A stretch of 64,000 bases of DNA. It comes from Thiodiazotropha sp040791665 (lineage in GTDB: Bacteria; Pseudomonadota; Gammaproteobacteria; Chromatiales; Chromatiaceae). The stretch is taken from NCBI GenBank assembly GCA_040791665.1, contig JBFNNX010000026.1, positions 62,001-126,000 of the forward strand, in the 5' to 3' direction. This document shows, one piece after another, positions 17,349-26,797 of this stretch; position 1 is the first letter of the stretch, and the number at the start of each line of letters is the position of its first letter. The notes under the pieces are model-generated. The model was not told where the DNA came from and searched no databases. It saw nothing but the letters and a program-made list of their open reading frames with translations. The translations under genes were made by a program, and so were the position numbers.

Positions 17349-18789
17349 CGGCTTGCCTTTTTATATCGTAACCGAGGATCGGATTGGATTTCTGCGGCTG
17401 CTTCAGCCACTGATGAAGGTCGTTTGACGTTACATATGCCTGGATCAGTTCACTGGCCTTCTCTGCACCGGCAATCTCTTCCAATTGTGGGAGGAATCGG
17501 GTGTAGAAGTTTCTTCCGACCAGGTACATACCCTCCCACCAGGTATGGTTGGCGCTGGCCATCGAAGCGCCATGGCGGGCACGTGCCCCCTCATCGTGCC
17601 ATAACTCCCAATAGGTGAATTCGATCGGTTCGTCAAACGGGGTAGGTGTCAAAATGCCTTCGGAGTAGAGGGTTTGCATAATCTGTTTTGCCGGTATACC
17701 GAATTTCTCATTGAACAGTTTCACCACGTCGTCAAACTGCTCCATGAAGCTCTCTGTCAATGCCTTGCTGTGGCATTCCAGGCAAACCAGTTTCATCGCC
17801 TGGCGTCTACGCTTCGGTGATGCGACAGCCTTGACCTTGCCCATGCTCCCGTCGGCCTTGCTGAGTTCACTGCCACGTCTCGGGGAAGTGTGAGATTCGG
17901 GAAGCTCGATTTTCTCACCGTCATCGAAAACCACCAGCTGTTGTCTTATTGAAACCGGTGTGTTCAAGCTCCATGCATTGCGCATACCGACGTCGTGGTT
18001 TGCCTTCAATTTTCCGGCGGCGCCCATGTGGCAGGTTACACATGTGGGCGCGGCCACGTAGTCCTTGCCTGCGATCCAGCTGTCACTGTCCAGCGCCATT
18101 TCATCCCGGTGCGCTTCAAACTGCATACCATGCTTAGACGCTTCATATATCGCCTTGTCGGGTGAGTCGGGACCGGAGTGGCATCGGATGCAGGCGCTTG
18201 GCTCTCTGGCCTGGGCCTTGGAAAAACGGTGCTTGCCATGACAGGATGAGCAGGACCCCTTGGAACCATCGGGATTGATCCGCCCGATACCGGAATTGGG
18301 CCAGCTTCGCGGATCTAACGAGCCGTCGCCACGCACCTCTACCTTGGAGCCATGACACTGGTTGCAGCCGGCAGCCACGATGGCATCGCCACCCACATGT
18401 CCCGCCAAGGCGGGTAGCCTGTTTTCAATGATGCTCACCGCTTCGGAGTGGACCGATCCTTTCTGCTGCTCATACTCGACAGTGTGGCAGCGGGAACAAT
18501 CCAGGGGGGAGACGATGGTGGCGATAACCTGTCCTTCATGGGTAATCGCATCATTGTCGTCGACTGAGGCCTTGTGACAGTCAAGGCAGTTGACGCCCGC
18601 CTCGGCATGAGCGCTCTTGCGCCACTGCTTTGTTAAGCCGGATGAGCTCTTCTCATGGCAGCTGATGCACTCCTTGCCCAGGGGATCGCCCCATTCGCTC
18701 GGGTCTACGCTGACCTTGGCGGCAAACAGCTCCGGATTGCAGCAGAGAAGAGCACAGATCAGAAAGCGCCTCAGTAGGGATGGGTTCAT
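17341..18789 (-). CDS. haoA: Octaheme c-type cytochrome of the hydroxylamine oxidoreductase (HAO) family
   Basis: The 482-residue periplasmic protein has a signal peptide ending FAA and eight CxxCH motifs (CISCH, CLDCH, CSRCH, CNQCH, CSSCH, CIRCH, CVTCH, CLECH). The C-terminal region with HDEGARARHGASMASA followed by TWWEGMYLVG is the HAO-type signature. HAO homologs either oxidise hydroxylamine or, in non-nitrifiers, reduce nitrite or hydroxylamine. No ammonia monooxygenase genes are present and the partner is a NapC-type protein, favouring the reductive type. Whether the tyrosine that crosslinks heme P460 is present needs an alignment. ATG 18789 is chosen for its AAGGAG site. Confidence 0.85.
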   Translation of the reverse strand: MNPSLLRRFLICALLCCNPELFAAKVSVDPSEWGDPLGKECISCHEKSSSGLTKQWRKSAHAEAGVNCLDCHKASVDDNDAITHEGQVIATIVSPLDCSRCHTVEYEQQKGSVHSEAVSIIENRLPALAGHVGGDAIVAAGCNQCHGSKVEVRGDGSLDPRSWPNSGIGRINPDGSKGSCSSCHGKHRFSKAQAREPSACIRCHSGPDSPDKAIYEASKHGMQFEAHRDEMALDSDSWIAGKDYVAAPTCVTCHMGAAGKLKANHDVGMRNAWSLNTPVSIRQQLVVFDDGEKIELPESHTSPRRGSELSKADGSMGKVKAVASPKRRRQAMKLVCLECHSKALTESFMEQFDDVVKLFNEKFGIPAKQIMQTLYSEGILTPTPFDEPIEFTYWELWHDEGARARHGASMASANHTWWEGMYLVGRNFYTRFLPQLEEIAGAEKASELIQAYVTSNDLHQWLKQPQKSNPILGYDIKRQADE

Positions 18790-19201
18790 TAACAATCTCC
18801 TTGAGCTGGAGTGTCAATTCTTACATCCGAGCCAGATACTGCCTGAGGCTTTTTCGTGATTATGAATTATGGATGACAGTCCAGCTGTTTTGTTATTTTT
18901 GGCACATGCCAAAGCTTGGCTTGTTTCGTAATCCTATCACGATGACTCGTCTTGCCAATGATATTTGTCATTCATAAATGGAAAACCACCAATTTCAAAA
19001 ATAAAAAACAGCGGAAGACAGGATAAAACTACCAATAAAATACAGGGTATTTACTAATCAACAATTTTAATCATCTGCGCTTAGTCAAAAACATTTCGGT
19101 TTTTTGTTTGGTATGTCCAGCATTGTGTGTATTATTCCTAGTCGAGAAGAATAAGAAGTAATAATTCTCTCACCCACTAACAACAAATAAGGAGGGAAAC
19201 C
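18790..19201. promoter_or_regulatory. Divergent promoter region between the HAO and pentaheme cytochrome genes
   Basis: This AT-rich 412-base region must hold promoters for both directions. A palindrome TTGGCA-CA-TGCCAA at 18899-18912 is a candidate operator. No convincing -24/-12 sigma54 element was found here, unlike the molybdoenzyme operon, and no full FNR palindrome. Confidence 0.4.
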
Positions 19202-20497
19202 ATGGAAGCAGTCTCCGCTTCAAGGGCGTTTCATGCAATAAGCTTTCTGTTTTCAGCATTGGTTCTGCTCATACTTCCCACAACTGCATTGGCCGGTGCA
19301 GACGAACCTATTCACCATGTCTCCTCGGAAGTCTGTAAAAATTGTCATAAAGAGATCTATAACCAGTGGAAAGGCTCGATGCATGCCCAGAGTACGGCAT
19401 TGAAGGATCCAATTCATGCCACCTTCTACAAGAAGGTTGTAGGCAGTCCCGTGGAAGAGGGGGTCAAGCATAAAGCATCTGGCAAATATCCGGTCTGCTT
19501 GCAGTGTCATGCACCGAATGCGGCCGTTGACAAGACAACCAAGCTCGATGCCAAACCTGCCTATGCGGAAGGGGTCAACTGCGTTGCCTGTCATACCCTG
19601 GCAAAATTCAAGGGAACAAGCGGCAAGAATGGCAAACTGCTGTTGGGACTCAAAGCCTATGAGCGTAAGAATGAACTGCAGGGACCTCAAGGTTTCAACC
19701 AGGGACTGACGAAACTGGTCGCGGCTGACGATATGTTCGGCGGTGCAGCCAGTGATGAAGACTCGAAACCCAATCCCCATACTCAGGGAGAAGTTGAGCT
19801 GGACGGTAAGAAGATCCAGGCCCTGCCGATGGCTGGGAATCCAGTTTTAATGAAGACAAATGCTGCCTGCATGGGTTGTCATGACAAACGCAACAATCCA
19901 CATGGCGTTCCACTTTGCCAGACAGGCAATGAGTATGCGGGAAGCAATGTTAACTGCCAATCCTGTCATATGCCCGTCGCCGGGGGTATGGTGGATCACG
20001 GCATGGGCGGCGGTCATAATCATGCCATGCTAAAACGCAGTGTCGTGTTCACCGTGGATGCAGTAAAGACGGGGGATAGCCTGAATGCCACTGTCAAGCT
20101 GAAGAACATGCAGCCGCACAGTCTTCCCACGGGCGCGCCTTTCAGAAACATCTATTTGAAACTCGCGGCCTACGACGCATCGGGCAATGTAGTTTGGCAA
20201 AACGCTGAAGGCCATCCCGCCAAAAGCGATTCCAAAGCCTATTTTGCCTACCTTTTGGCCGATGACAAGGGAGATCCGGCGATGCCTCCGACTGCAACCC
20301 AGCTCGGCGTCGATTCGCGTCTCAAACCCTATGAAGAGCGTATTCTGTCGTACAAAATTCCCGCCAAGGATGCGGTATTGGTAAGAGGAGAGCTCTTCTA
20401 CAATCTGCTTTGGCCCGTTCTGGTAGAAAAATTCAAGCACCTACCGGAAGATTTGGTGGCGCCGGAGTCAATCGCTATAGCAGAGGTTAATCTCTAG
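19202..20497 (+). CDS. Pentaheme cytochrome c with c554-like domain
   Basis: This 431-residue periplasmic protein has a signal peptide ending ALA (about residue 31) and five CxxCH sites (CKNCH, CLQCH, CVACH, CMGCH, CQSCH) in the first 260 residues. The rest (about 280-431) is a heme-free beta-rich domain. The N-terminal SSEVCKNCHKEIYNQWKGSMHAQ motif is typical of the cytochrome c554 family, which shuttles electrons to and from HAO-type enzymes. It begins behind a strong AAGGAGG site and is followed by the octaheme and cytochrome b genes. Confidence 0.85.
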   Translation: MEAVSASRAFHAISFLFSALVLLILPTTALAGADEPIHHVSSEVCKNCHKEIYNQWKGSMHAQSTALKDPIHATFYKKVVGSPVEEGVKHKASGKYPVCLQCHAPNAAVDKTTKLDAKPAYAEGVNCVACHTLAKFKGTSGKNGKLLLGLKAYERKNELQGPQGFNQGLTKLVAADDMFGGAASDEDSKPNPHTQGEVELDGKKIQALPMAGNPVLMKTNAACMGCHDKRNNPHGVPLCQTGNEYAGSNVNCQSCHMPVAGGMVDHGMGGGHNHAMLKRSVVFTVDAVKTGDSLNATVKLKNMQPHSLPTGAPFRNIYLKLAAYDASGNVVWQNAEGHPAKSDSKAYFAYLLADDKGDPAMPPTATQLGVDSRLKPYEERILSYKIPAKDAVLVRGELFYNLLWPVLVEKFKHLPEDLVAPESIAIAEVNL

Positions 20498-20508
20498 TCA
20501 AGCAAAGT

Positions 20509-20536
20509 CCTCACACCGGTGAGACCCGGTGTGAGG
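20509..20536 (+). repeat. 11-bp inverted repeat between the pentaheme and octaheme genes
   Basis: A perfect 11-bp stem (CCTCACACCGG/CCGGTGTGAGG) with a six-base loop lies 12 bases after the pentaheme stop. No T-run follows, so it may be a processing or stabilising hairpin that sets unequal expression of the two genes. Confidence 0.7.
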
Positions 20537-20563
20537 CATCTAAAATCTGGTTCGGGGGGCGTT

Positions 20564-22168
20564 ATGTGCTCATTTAAGAGTTGTACACTACGTCTGGCCT
20601 CACTGTTGCAGTTCATCTTGTTTCTGATGTTTGCCATCAACCTGACGGCATCAGATGAGATAATCAGTTCAACGGCCGATCACACTAAGTTCGAATCGCT
20701 TCAACAGGCCTTCAGCACAGGTCCGGAAGTGACAAAAGCCTGTCTCGAGTGCCATACTGAAGCCGCTAGACAGATCCATAAAACCAAACATTGGAATTGG
20801 CAATTCACCCACCCCGATACCGGCGAGGAGCTGGGAAAACAGACAATTGTCAACAATTTCTGCGGTGCCATTGAGACCAATTATGCCCGCTGTACGAGTT
20901 GTCATGTCGGTTATGGATGGAAAGACAACAGCTTCGATTTCAGTTCTGAAACGAATGTCGATTGCCTTGTCTGTCACGACACAACAGGTACCTACAAAAA
21001 GTTTCCGACCGGGGCAGGACATCCCCCCTATGTGGATAAACCCTTCCCGCCCAAGAGCAAAAAGATCTGGAAAGCGCCGGATCTTGCTCATGTGGCCCAG
21101 CATGTCGGCAAGACTAGTCGAAAAACCTGTGGCGCCTGCCATTTTTATGGTGGTGGCGGTGATGGTGTCAAGCATGGTGATCTCGATTCGAGTATGACCG
21201 ATCCAAGCAAATCGCTCGATGTCCATATGGGCACGGATGGGCTGGATTTCGTCTGCAGTACCTGCCACCAGAAAGATGGGCACGATGTATCGGGCAGTCG
21301 ATATACCACTCAGGCCAAGGATACACAGGGTATCGATGTGCCGGGTCGTGGCGATAATATCCGCTCGACCTGCGAGTCCTGCCACGGCCTCAAGCCTCAT
21401 CCCGTCACGGTAAACAACAAACTGAACGATCACATCAACAAGGTTGCCTGCACAACATGCCATATTCCAACCTATGCCAGGGGCGGCAAGCCGACCAAGA
21501 CCTGGTGGGACTGGTCAACGGCAGGGCGTATGAGCAATGACGGTAAACACATCAAGACAAAAGATGACCAGGGCTATGTAAACTACGTCACCAAAAAAGG
21601 CTCTTTCGAATGGGGTGAAAACCTGAAACCGGAATATGCTTGGTTTTCGGGCAATATTCGTTATAAGCAACTCGATGAAAAGATCGATCCCAACAAGGTC
21701 GTTGCAATCAATACCTTCGAAGGGAGTTATGATGACCCTGATGCCAGGATCTGGCCATTTAAGGTGATGCGGGGCAAACAGCCCTATGACAAAGGCAACA
21801 ACACCCTGGTAACGACCCATCTCTTCGGCAAGGACAGTAATGCATATTGGAAGTCCTTTGATTGGAACAGGGCAATTAAAGCAGCCATGGATGCAGGTAA
21901 TGCCGCATACAGCGGCGAATACGGTTTCATCGAAACCACCTACCACTGGCCGTTGGCACATATGGTTGCCCCTGTAGACCAGGCGCTCGGCTGTGAAGCC
22001 TGTCATGCAAAGGATGGTCGGCTAAGTAAGCTCACTGGTTTTTACATGCCCGCTCGGGACAGTTACTACTGGGTCGATCTGATCGGCTGGCTGGCGGTCT
22101 TGGGTACCGTGGGGGGTATTTCCATCCATGGCTTGGGTCGGCTCTTCTCGAAAGCCAAGCGGAGATAA
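20564..22168 (+). CDS. Octaheme cytochrome of the tetrathionate reductase (OTR) family with C-terminal membrane anchor
   Basis: The 534-residue protein has an N-terminal signal or anchor, eight CxxCH motifs (CLECH, CTSCH, CLVCH, CGACH, CSTCH, CESCH, CTTCH, CEACH), and a hydrophobic helix near residues 505-523 followed by a basic tail. The CTSCHVGYGWKD segment and heme spacing fit the OTR family. The Shewanella member reduces tetrathionate, nitrite and hydroxylamine in vitro. The start at 20564 is preferred because the upstream GTG lies inside a hairpin. It is directly followed by a cytochrome b, suggesting quinol-linked reduction. The true substrate is unknown. Confidence 0.87.
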   Translation: MCSFKSCTLRLASLLQFILFLMFAINLTASDEIISSTADHTKFESLQQAFSTGPEVTKACLECHTEAARQIHKTKHWNWQFTHPDTGEELGKQTIVNNFCGAIETNYARCTSCHVGYGWKDNSFDFSSETNVDCLVCHDTTGTYKKFPTGAGHPPYVDKPFPPKSKKIWKAPDLAHVAQHVGKTSRKTCGACHFYGGGGDGVKHGDLDSSMTDPSKSLDVHMGTDGLDFVCSTCHQKDGHDVSGSRYTTQAKDTQGIDVPGRGDNIRSTCESCHGLKPHPVTVNNKLNDHINKVACTTCHIPTYARGGKPTKTWWDWSTAGRMSNDGKHIKTKDDQGYVNYVTKKGSFEWGENLKPEYAWFSGNIRYKQLDEKIDPNKVVAINTFEGSYDDPDARIWPFKVMRGKQPYDKGNNTLVTTHLFGKDSNAYWKSFDWNRAIKAAMDAGNAAYSGEYGFIETTYHWPLAHMVAPVDQALGCEACHAKDGRLSKLTGFYMPARDSYYWVDLIGWLAVLGTVGGISIHGLGRLFSKAKRR

Positions 22169-22172
22169 ATCA

Positions 22173-22775
22173 ATGAGCCAAATCTATTATTTCTCACTCT
22201 TTGAACGCCTGTGGCATTGGTCTCAAGCGATACTGATATTCGGTATGCTGATAACCGGATTTGAAATCCACGGAACCTATCATTTGTTCGGCTTTGAACA
22301 GGCTATCGACCTGCATACGATCATGGCATGGGTACTGATCGGCTTGTGGCTGCTCGCACTGTTTTGGCATACAACCACTGGGGAGTGGCGCCAGTATGTG
22401 CCGAGCGATCCTGACAGCATGCTGGCAATGGTCAAGTATTATGCAGTCGGTATCTTTCTCGGTGCGCCACATCCCTTCCACCGGAAACGCGCGGAAAAGC
22501 ACAATCCGCTGCAGAGAATGGCTTATTTGATGCTAACAATGGTCATTTCACCGATTATCTGGATCAGTGGATTACTCTATCTTTTTTATCAATACTGGCC
22601 ATCCATCGGACTGCAGGACGTGCAGCTTGGGTTGATTGCTGTCGTGCACACAATCGGCGCATTCGCAATACTTTGCTTTATACCCATTCATCTCTATTTG
22701 GCTTTGACAACGGGAGAAAAGCCTTTTGGAAACCTGGTGGAGATGATAGTCGGGCATGAGGCCAAGGATGGTTGA
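22173..22775 (+). CDS. Cytochrome b subunit (Ni-hydrogenase/thiosulfate reductase type)
   Basis: The 200-residue integral membrane protein has four predicted helices and the histidines expected to ligate two b hemes (in RLWHWSQ, LHTIMAW, VVHTIGAF and PIHLYLAL). It belongs to the di-heme cytochrome b family serving hydrogenases, formate dehydrogenases and thiosulfate reductases. It begins four bases after the octaheme stop, behind a GGAG site, so it very likely connects the quinone pool to the octaheme protein. Confidence 0.88.
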   Translation: MSQIYYFSLFERLWHWSQAILIFGMLITGFEIHGTYHLFGFEQAIDLHTIMAWVLIGLWLLALFWHTTTGEWRQYVPSDPDSMLAMVKYYAVGIFLGAPHPFHRKRAEKHNPLQRMAYLMLTMVISPIIWISGLLYLFYQYWPSIGLQDVQLGLIAVVHTIGAFAILCFIPIHLYLALTTGEKPFGNLVEMIVGHEAKDG

Positions 22776-22971
22776 TACTTGATCATTGCAGATATCGATG
22801 TTGAATCCGCGAATATCCCGGTAGAAATCCATAAGATATCAGCTGAATGGTATAAAGGCGGGAGAAGTATATATATAAAAAAGTGGAATCAACTCTGAAG
22901 CACATACCGGTTTAGCGGACGGTACAGCCTGTGGTTTTGTATAAAACTTCAGGTGTTTCAAAACCCAGTGT

Positions 22972-22985
22972 CTTAGGGCCTGTTA
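22972..22985 (+). repeat. Left copy of a 14-bp inverted repeat flanking the sensory module
   Basis: The sequence CTTAGGGCCTGTTA lies just downstream of the response-regulator stop. Its exact reverse complement occurs at 26798-26811, so the two copies bracket the three regulatory genes. Confidence 0.7.
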
Positions 22986-22986
22986 G

Positions 22987-24375
22987 CTACTTATCTATTC
23001 CGTAGCGTTTCATCTTCTGCCATAAGTTTTTACGGGAAATGCCCAAGGAATCTGCTGTCTGGTTGATTTTGCCGCTATTTTCCGCCAATGCCCTGACAAT
23101 TGACTTTCTTTCAGCTTCTTCAATAGTCTCTTTAAGTGTGGTTGTGTCGTGATCGTGGGCGCTGTTGTCCGTGATAGACAGGTCGTTTTTGCTGATCCAA
23201 GGTCCATCGCACAGGGCGACAGCTCTTTCGATGATATTTTTAAGTTCACGAACATTTCCAGGGAATGACATGGATTGAAGATAGAGTTCAGCCTCCTTCG
23301 ACAAACCTTTGACGCCCCCTTTTTTACATTGTCCAAGCTGGCTGACGAACTGCCTTGCAAGATAGACGATATCCTCCCTGCGTTGACGCAGTGGTGGGAT
23401 ATCGATATGGATTACATTGAGACGCCAGTAGAGATCCGATCTGAATTCGTTTTTTTCAATAGCTACATCGAGGTTGGCCTGGGTTGCGGCGATTACCCTT
23501 ACATCAAGCGGGATTGAAACAGATCCGCCAACACGTTCAAACTCCCTCTCCTGCAGCACTCTCAGCAGTTTTACCTGTATGTCAGACGATACTTCCGCAA
23601 TTTCATCAAGAAAGATGGTGCCCCCTTGAGCCTGCTCAAAACGCCCTTTTCGTTGATGTGTCGCTCCTGTAAAGGAGCCCTTTTCATGACCGAAGAGCTC
23701 ACTTTCGATCAGTGTGGAAGGTAGGGCGGCACAGTTTACACTTACCATGGGGCCTTGTGACCTGAGACTGTTGTTGTGGATCAGGTTTGCAACGACTTCC
23801 TTGCCAACCCCGGACTCTCCTGTAAGCAATACTGAACTGTCACTCTCTCTGAGACGTGCCACCAGTCTCTCGATCTTTCGCATAGCGTTGCTTTTTCCCA
23901 AACAACCGCTACCCGGTTTGAGATGATCAATTGCCGCGCTCGAGCCTTTGGTCGTCAATTGGTTGTCAGAGATACAAGAGAGCTGATGAATTACTTTCTT
24001 TATAAAATCATTGATGTCAAATGGTTTTGTAAGATAATCAAAAGCGCCGGCTTTAACTGTGGCGACTGCGTCCGATATATCGCCATAGGCCGTCATGAGG
24101 ATGACTGGTATGCCTGGAAAATTGCTTGAGATATCTGTAAAGAGTTCGATCCCTGTGCCATCCGGTAGACGGATATCGGTTACCACTAGGTCAATATCAC
24201 CTTTTTCCAGCTCTTTTCTTGCGCTCGCGGTATCGCTTACCGCACGCACGGGAATCGATTCCATGCGTAACCTGTCAACAAGAGAGATTTGCATGATTTC
24301 ATCATCTTCAACCAGCAATAGACATAAGTCTTTGAATCTACCCCTATCCATTGTGTAATCGATACTATTCTGCAT
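22987..24375 (-). CDS. Sigma54-dependent response regulator (NtrC family)
   Basis: This 462-residue activator has three domains: a receiver (about residues 15-130, phosphoacceptor Asp in VVTDIRLPDG), an AAA+ domain (about 155-385, Walker A GESGVGKE, sigma54-contact loop GSFTGA, Walker B FLDEIAE) and a Fis-type DNA-binding domain (about 420-462). It would be phosphorylated by the kinase encoded upstream, with which it overlaps by one base (TAATG). The likely target is the divergent cytochrome-molybdoenzyme operon, which has a sigma54 promoter and twin palindromes. Confidence 0.95.
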   Translation of the reverse strand: MQNSIDYTMDRGRFKDLCLLLVEDDEIMQISLVDRLRMESIPVRAVSDTASARKELEKGDIDLVVTDIRLPDGTGIELFTDISSNFPGIPVILMTAYGDISDAVATVKAGAFDYLTKPFDINDFIKKVIHQLSCISDNQLTTKGSSAAIDHLKPGSGCLGKSNAMRKIERLVARLRESDSSVLLTGESGVGKEVVANLIHNNSLRSQGPMVSVNCAALPSTLIESELFGHEKGSFTGATHQRKGRFEQAQGGTIFLDEIAEVSSDIQVKLLRVLQEREFERVGGSVSIPLDVRVIAATQANLDVAIEKNEFRSDLYWRLNVIHIDIPPLRQRREDIVYLARQFVSQLGQCKKGGVKGLSKEAELYLQSMSFPGNVRELKNIIERAVALCDGPWISKNDLSITDNSAHDHDTTTLKETIEEAERKSIVRALAENSGKINQTADSLGISRKNLWQKMKRYGIDK

Positions 24376-25859
24376 TAGGCCGCCTGTCTGTTGATTACAG
24401 GCAGTTCGATGAGGAAAGTCGTGCCTTTTCCTACCTCGCTCTCAACCTCGATAATACCTTGCATATTCTGAACCAGACGATAGACGACCCAAAGCCCCAA
24501 TCCCGTGCCATTGGGTTTGGTCGTAAAGAAAGGATCGAACATTTGGTTTCTTATATTTGAGGCAACACCGGGGCCATTGTCACTGACTTTGATTACGAGA
24601 AGACTTCCTTCCTGATGCATGTTGAAAGCAATGGTTCCATTCTCGGGAATGATTTCAACGGCGTTCTTCAGCAAATTGCAGATAATCTGTTCGGTCTTTC
24701 CCGGAATACAGGTATCTCTATCGGTCTTATTGTTCCAGAATATTTTGATATCTCTTTCACCTATTTCAGCCAGGATCAAATCATGAAGCTTGTCGACCTG
24801 TTCAATATTTATCATTTCATCACTCTCCTCGTTCTTGAGCCCAACGAGCAGGTTGTGGACAATATCCTTGATCCGATGCAGACCCTGGTCAATCACCGGT
24901 AGATAACGATCGATCAACTCCTTGTCGTTTGGATGCTGACGTAGCGTATCTATGCAGTTTAATAGCCCTGCCAGAGGATTGTTTACCTCATGTGCCACAC
25001 CTGCGGTTATTCTTCCTAGGGCAACCAACTTCTCGCTCATTGCGATCTCCTCCTCGAGCATCTTTTTTTCCGCAAGTTCAGACATGATTTGATTGAAGGT
25101 CACACTGAGCCTCCCTATTTCATCCCCCTCTTTCACCGGTATTGGAGAAAAATCTGTCATCTCTCCACGCCCAACCGCCTCAAGTCCATGAGTTATTGCA
25201 GTCAAAGGTCCGACCACCCGCCTGGATACTATGGTGCCCAGCAGGCTTCCGATGATGACAAAGAGCAATATTGAAAGGAGAACGATTACAGTTGTCGACT
25301 TTGCCTTTTCAAACAGACTGGCGACAGAGAGGCGAACCCGAACTACTCCAAGGTATTTTTGATCTGAAAACAGAGGTACGACACCTTCCTGGAATCCATC
25401 CCTGGAAAAGAAATCCCCACTACTCAATACAGTCGGGGTTCTTGCGGCCATCGCCTGATTGGCTATCGTTTTATCAGCTTCATTTTCTGGAGAGAATACG
25501 AGGCCTATCGGGTGCTTCGCAGGATGAAGGTGCGCCTGAACTACACCTTCTGCATCCAATATCATCGCATCTATAATTTCATGTTCGCTTCTGGCCCCAG
25601 GTCCCTTAGACGCCATATTCTTGAGACTGAGGTAAAGAGACCAGTAGTCCTTACGCAGCATTGCCTTTGGTGCAGTGATTGAAATGGATTCTGATAGCAG
25701 CAGCGCTTTCTCACCCAGGTCATTTTGAAATCGATTCCAGTCCTGGAGAACCATGAGGCCTCCGATGAGGAATCCGACACTGGTGACAACGGCCGTTATG
25801 GTAAGGGATAACTTTATCGCCAATGGCCAGGATTTTGGATTAATCATGGGCATTTGCAT
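24375..25859 (-). CDS. Membrane sensor histidine kinase
   Basis: The 494-residue kinase has two membrane helices (about 12-35 and 190-212) around a periplasmic sensing region of about 150 residues, then HAMP (about 212-270), HisKA with phosphoacceptor histidine in GVAHEVNNPL, and an HATPase domain (NLLKNAV, SDNGPGV, GTGLGLW). It lies between the binding protein and the sigma54 activator genes. The arrangement parallels the binding protein-kinase-regulator triplets next to arsenate, arsenite and tetrathionate respiratory genes, so the ligand is probably presented by the upstream PhnD-like protein. Confidence 0.93.
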   Translation of the reverse strand: MQMPMINPKSWPLAIKLSLTITAVVTSVGFLIGGLMVLQDWNRFQNDLGEKALLLSESISITAPKAMLRKDYWSLYLSLKNMASKGPGARSEHEIIDAMILDAEGVVQAHLHPAKHPIGLVFSPENEADKTIANQAMAARTPTVLSSGDFFSRDGFQEGVVPLFSDQKYLGVVRVRLSVASLFEKAKSTTVIVLLSILLFVIIGSLLGTIVSRRVVGPLTAITHGLEAVGRGEMTDFSPIPVKEGDEIGRLSVTFNQIMSELAEKKMLEEEIAMSEKLVALGRITAGVAHEVNNPLAGLLNCIDTLRQHPNDKELIDRYLPVIDQGLHRIKDIVHNLLVGLKNEESDEMINIEQVDKLHDLILAEIGERDIKIFWNNKTDRDTCIPGKTEQIICNLLKNAVEIIPENGTIAFNMHQEGSLLVIKVSDNGPGVASNIRNQMFDPFFTTKPNGTGLGLWVVYRLVQNMQGIIEVESEVGKGTTFLIELPVINRQAA

Positions 25860-25868
25860 TCTAAAATA

Positions 25869-26738
25869 TTAATCGCTTTGTACTACGGAGTACCTGGGGT
25901 CAGCTCTTTGAACTGTATTTTCCAAAGTGCGGATTTCGTTGAACAGCGAATCAGAATAGTGACCAAACCCATCCAGTTTGAGCCGGTCGAGCAGTTCCTT
26001 GCCGGTTAAATCCTTATCCATGTTCTCAAGTGTCTGCTTCATCTTTTTTACTATGTTGTCATCTATGCCTAAACGGTAAACAATAGGCGGAAAACCAAAG
26101 CTTGGAGACTTCTTTATTATCCGGGTTTTTTCAGTAATGTCTGGTTTGAAGACGGCAATGTACTCCCAGATATACGAGTCTACGGCTCCGCCATCTGCAA
26201 CCTGCTCGGAAACGGCTTGCACCGTCTCAGCGTGATTGAAGGTAAAAAAGGTTTCTCGGAAAAAGCTCTCGGGTTTCTCTCCTTTTTTTACCACCAAGGC
26301 AAGAGGATAGAGGAAGCCTGAATTCGAGTCAGGGTCAGAGAAGGCAAAACTTTTTCCTTTCAAGTCGCTAAAGCGTTTATAGGGACTGCTGTGATGGACA
26401 ATAATATAAGAGTAATAATGCGGTGATCCCCGGTAGACAGGTACTGTCAGGAGCTGAAGTGATTCCGGTTCTCTTGCCTGGATGTAAGGATAACCGCATA
26501 TCCATGCGAATTCGATACCACCTGATTCCAATAGGTCCATCACCTCTCGATAGGACTTTCTCTGCACAAACTCGACCTTCCGGCCTATTTTGTGTTCCAG
26601 GTATTGACTCCACTGGTCCAGAAATCTGAGGTTTTCAGTAAGTACCACAGCCGTCAAGCCAAAGCGGATAGGTGTATCCATATTGGCGGCATAAAGCGGG
26701 GTAATCCAGAAGAGCAATAATAAAAGGGTCAATCGCAC
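25869..26738 (-). CDS. PhnD/SsuA-type periplasmic oxyanion-binding protein, likely sensor partner
   Basis: The 289-residue protein has a signal peptide (to about residue 18) and one PhnD-like binding domain (IRFGLTAVVLTENL at the start, EFAWICGYPYIQA, FSDLKGKSFAFSDPDSNSGFLYP). No ABC permease or ATPase is nearby. It is first in an operon with a kinase and a sigma54 regulator, nine bases apart, which points to sensing rather than import. TtrS carries a similar domain fused to its kinase, and arsenic respiration systems carry it as a separate gene. GTG start behind GAGGAA. The ligand, probably an oxyanion, is unknown. Confidence 0.87.
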   Translation of the reverse strand: MRLTLLLLLFWITPLYAANMDTPIRFGLTAVVLTENLRFLDQWSQYLEHKIGRKVEFVQRKSYREVMDLLESGGIEFAWICGYPYIQAREPESLQLLTVPVYRGSPHYYSYIIVHHSSPYKRFSDLKGKSFAFSDPDSNSGFLYPLALVVKKGEKPESFFRETFFTFNHAETVQAVSEQVADGGAVDSYIWEYIAVFKPDITEKTRIIKKSPSFGFPPIVYRLGIDDNIVKKMKQTLENMDKDLTGKELLDRLKLDGFGHYSDSLFNEIRTLENTVQRADPRYSVVQSD

Positions 26739-26797
26739 TTGGGTTCCTCGTTAATATAACTTCTCAGGGATACAGTTAAGGCCTATCGGATTATTGT

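Noticed and set aside
18899..18916. Sigma54-like element TGGCAC before the pentaheme cytochrome gene
   Set aside because: Ten bases after GG there is no GC, so the -24/-12 spacing fails.
20519..20563. Upstream GTG start for the octaheme protein
   Set aside because: It lies inside the intergenic hairpin and would add residues before the signal sequence; ATG 20564 directly begins it.
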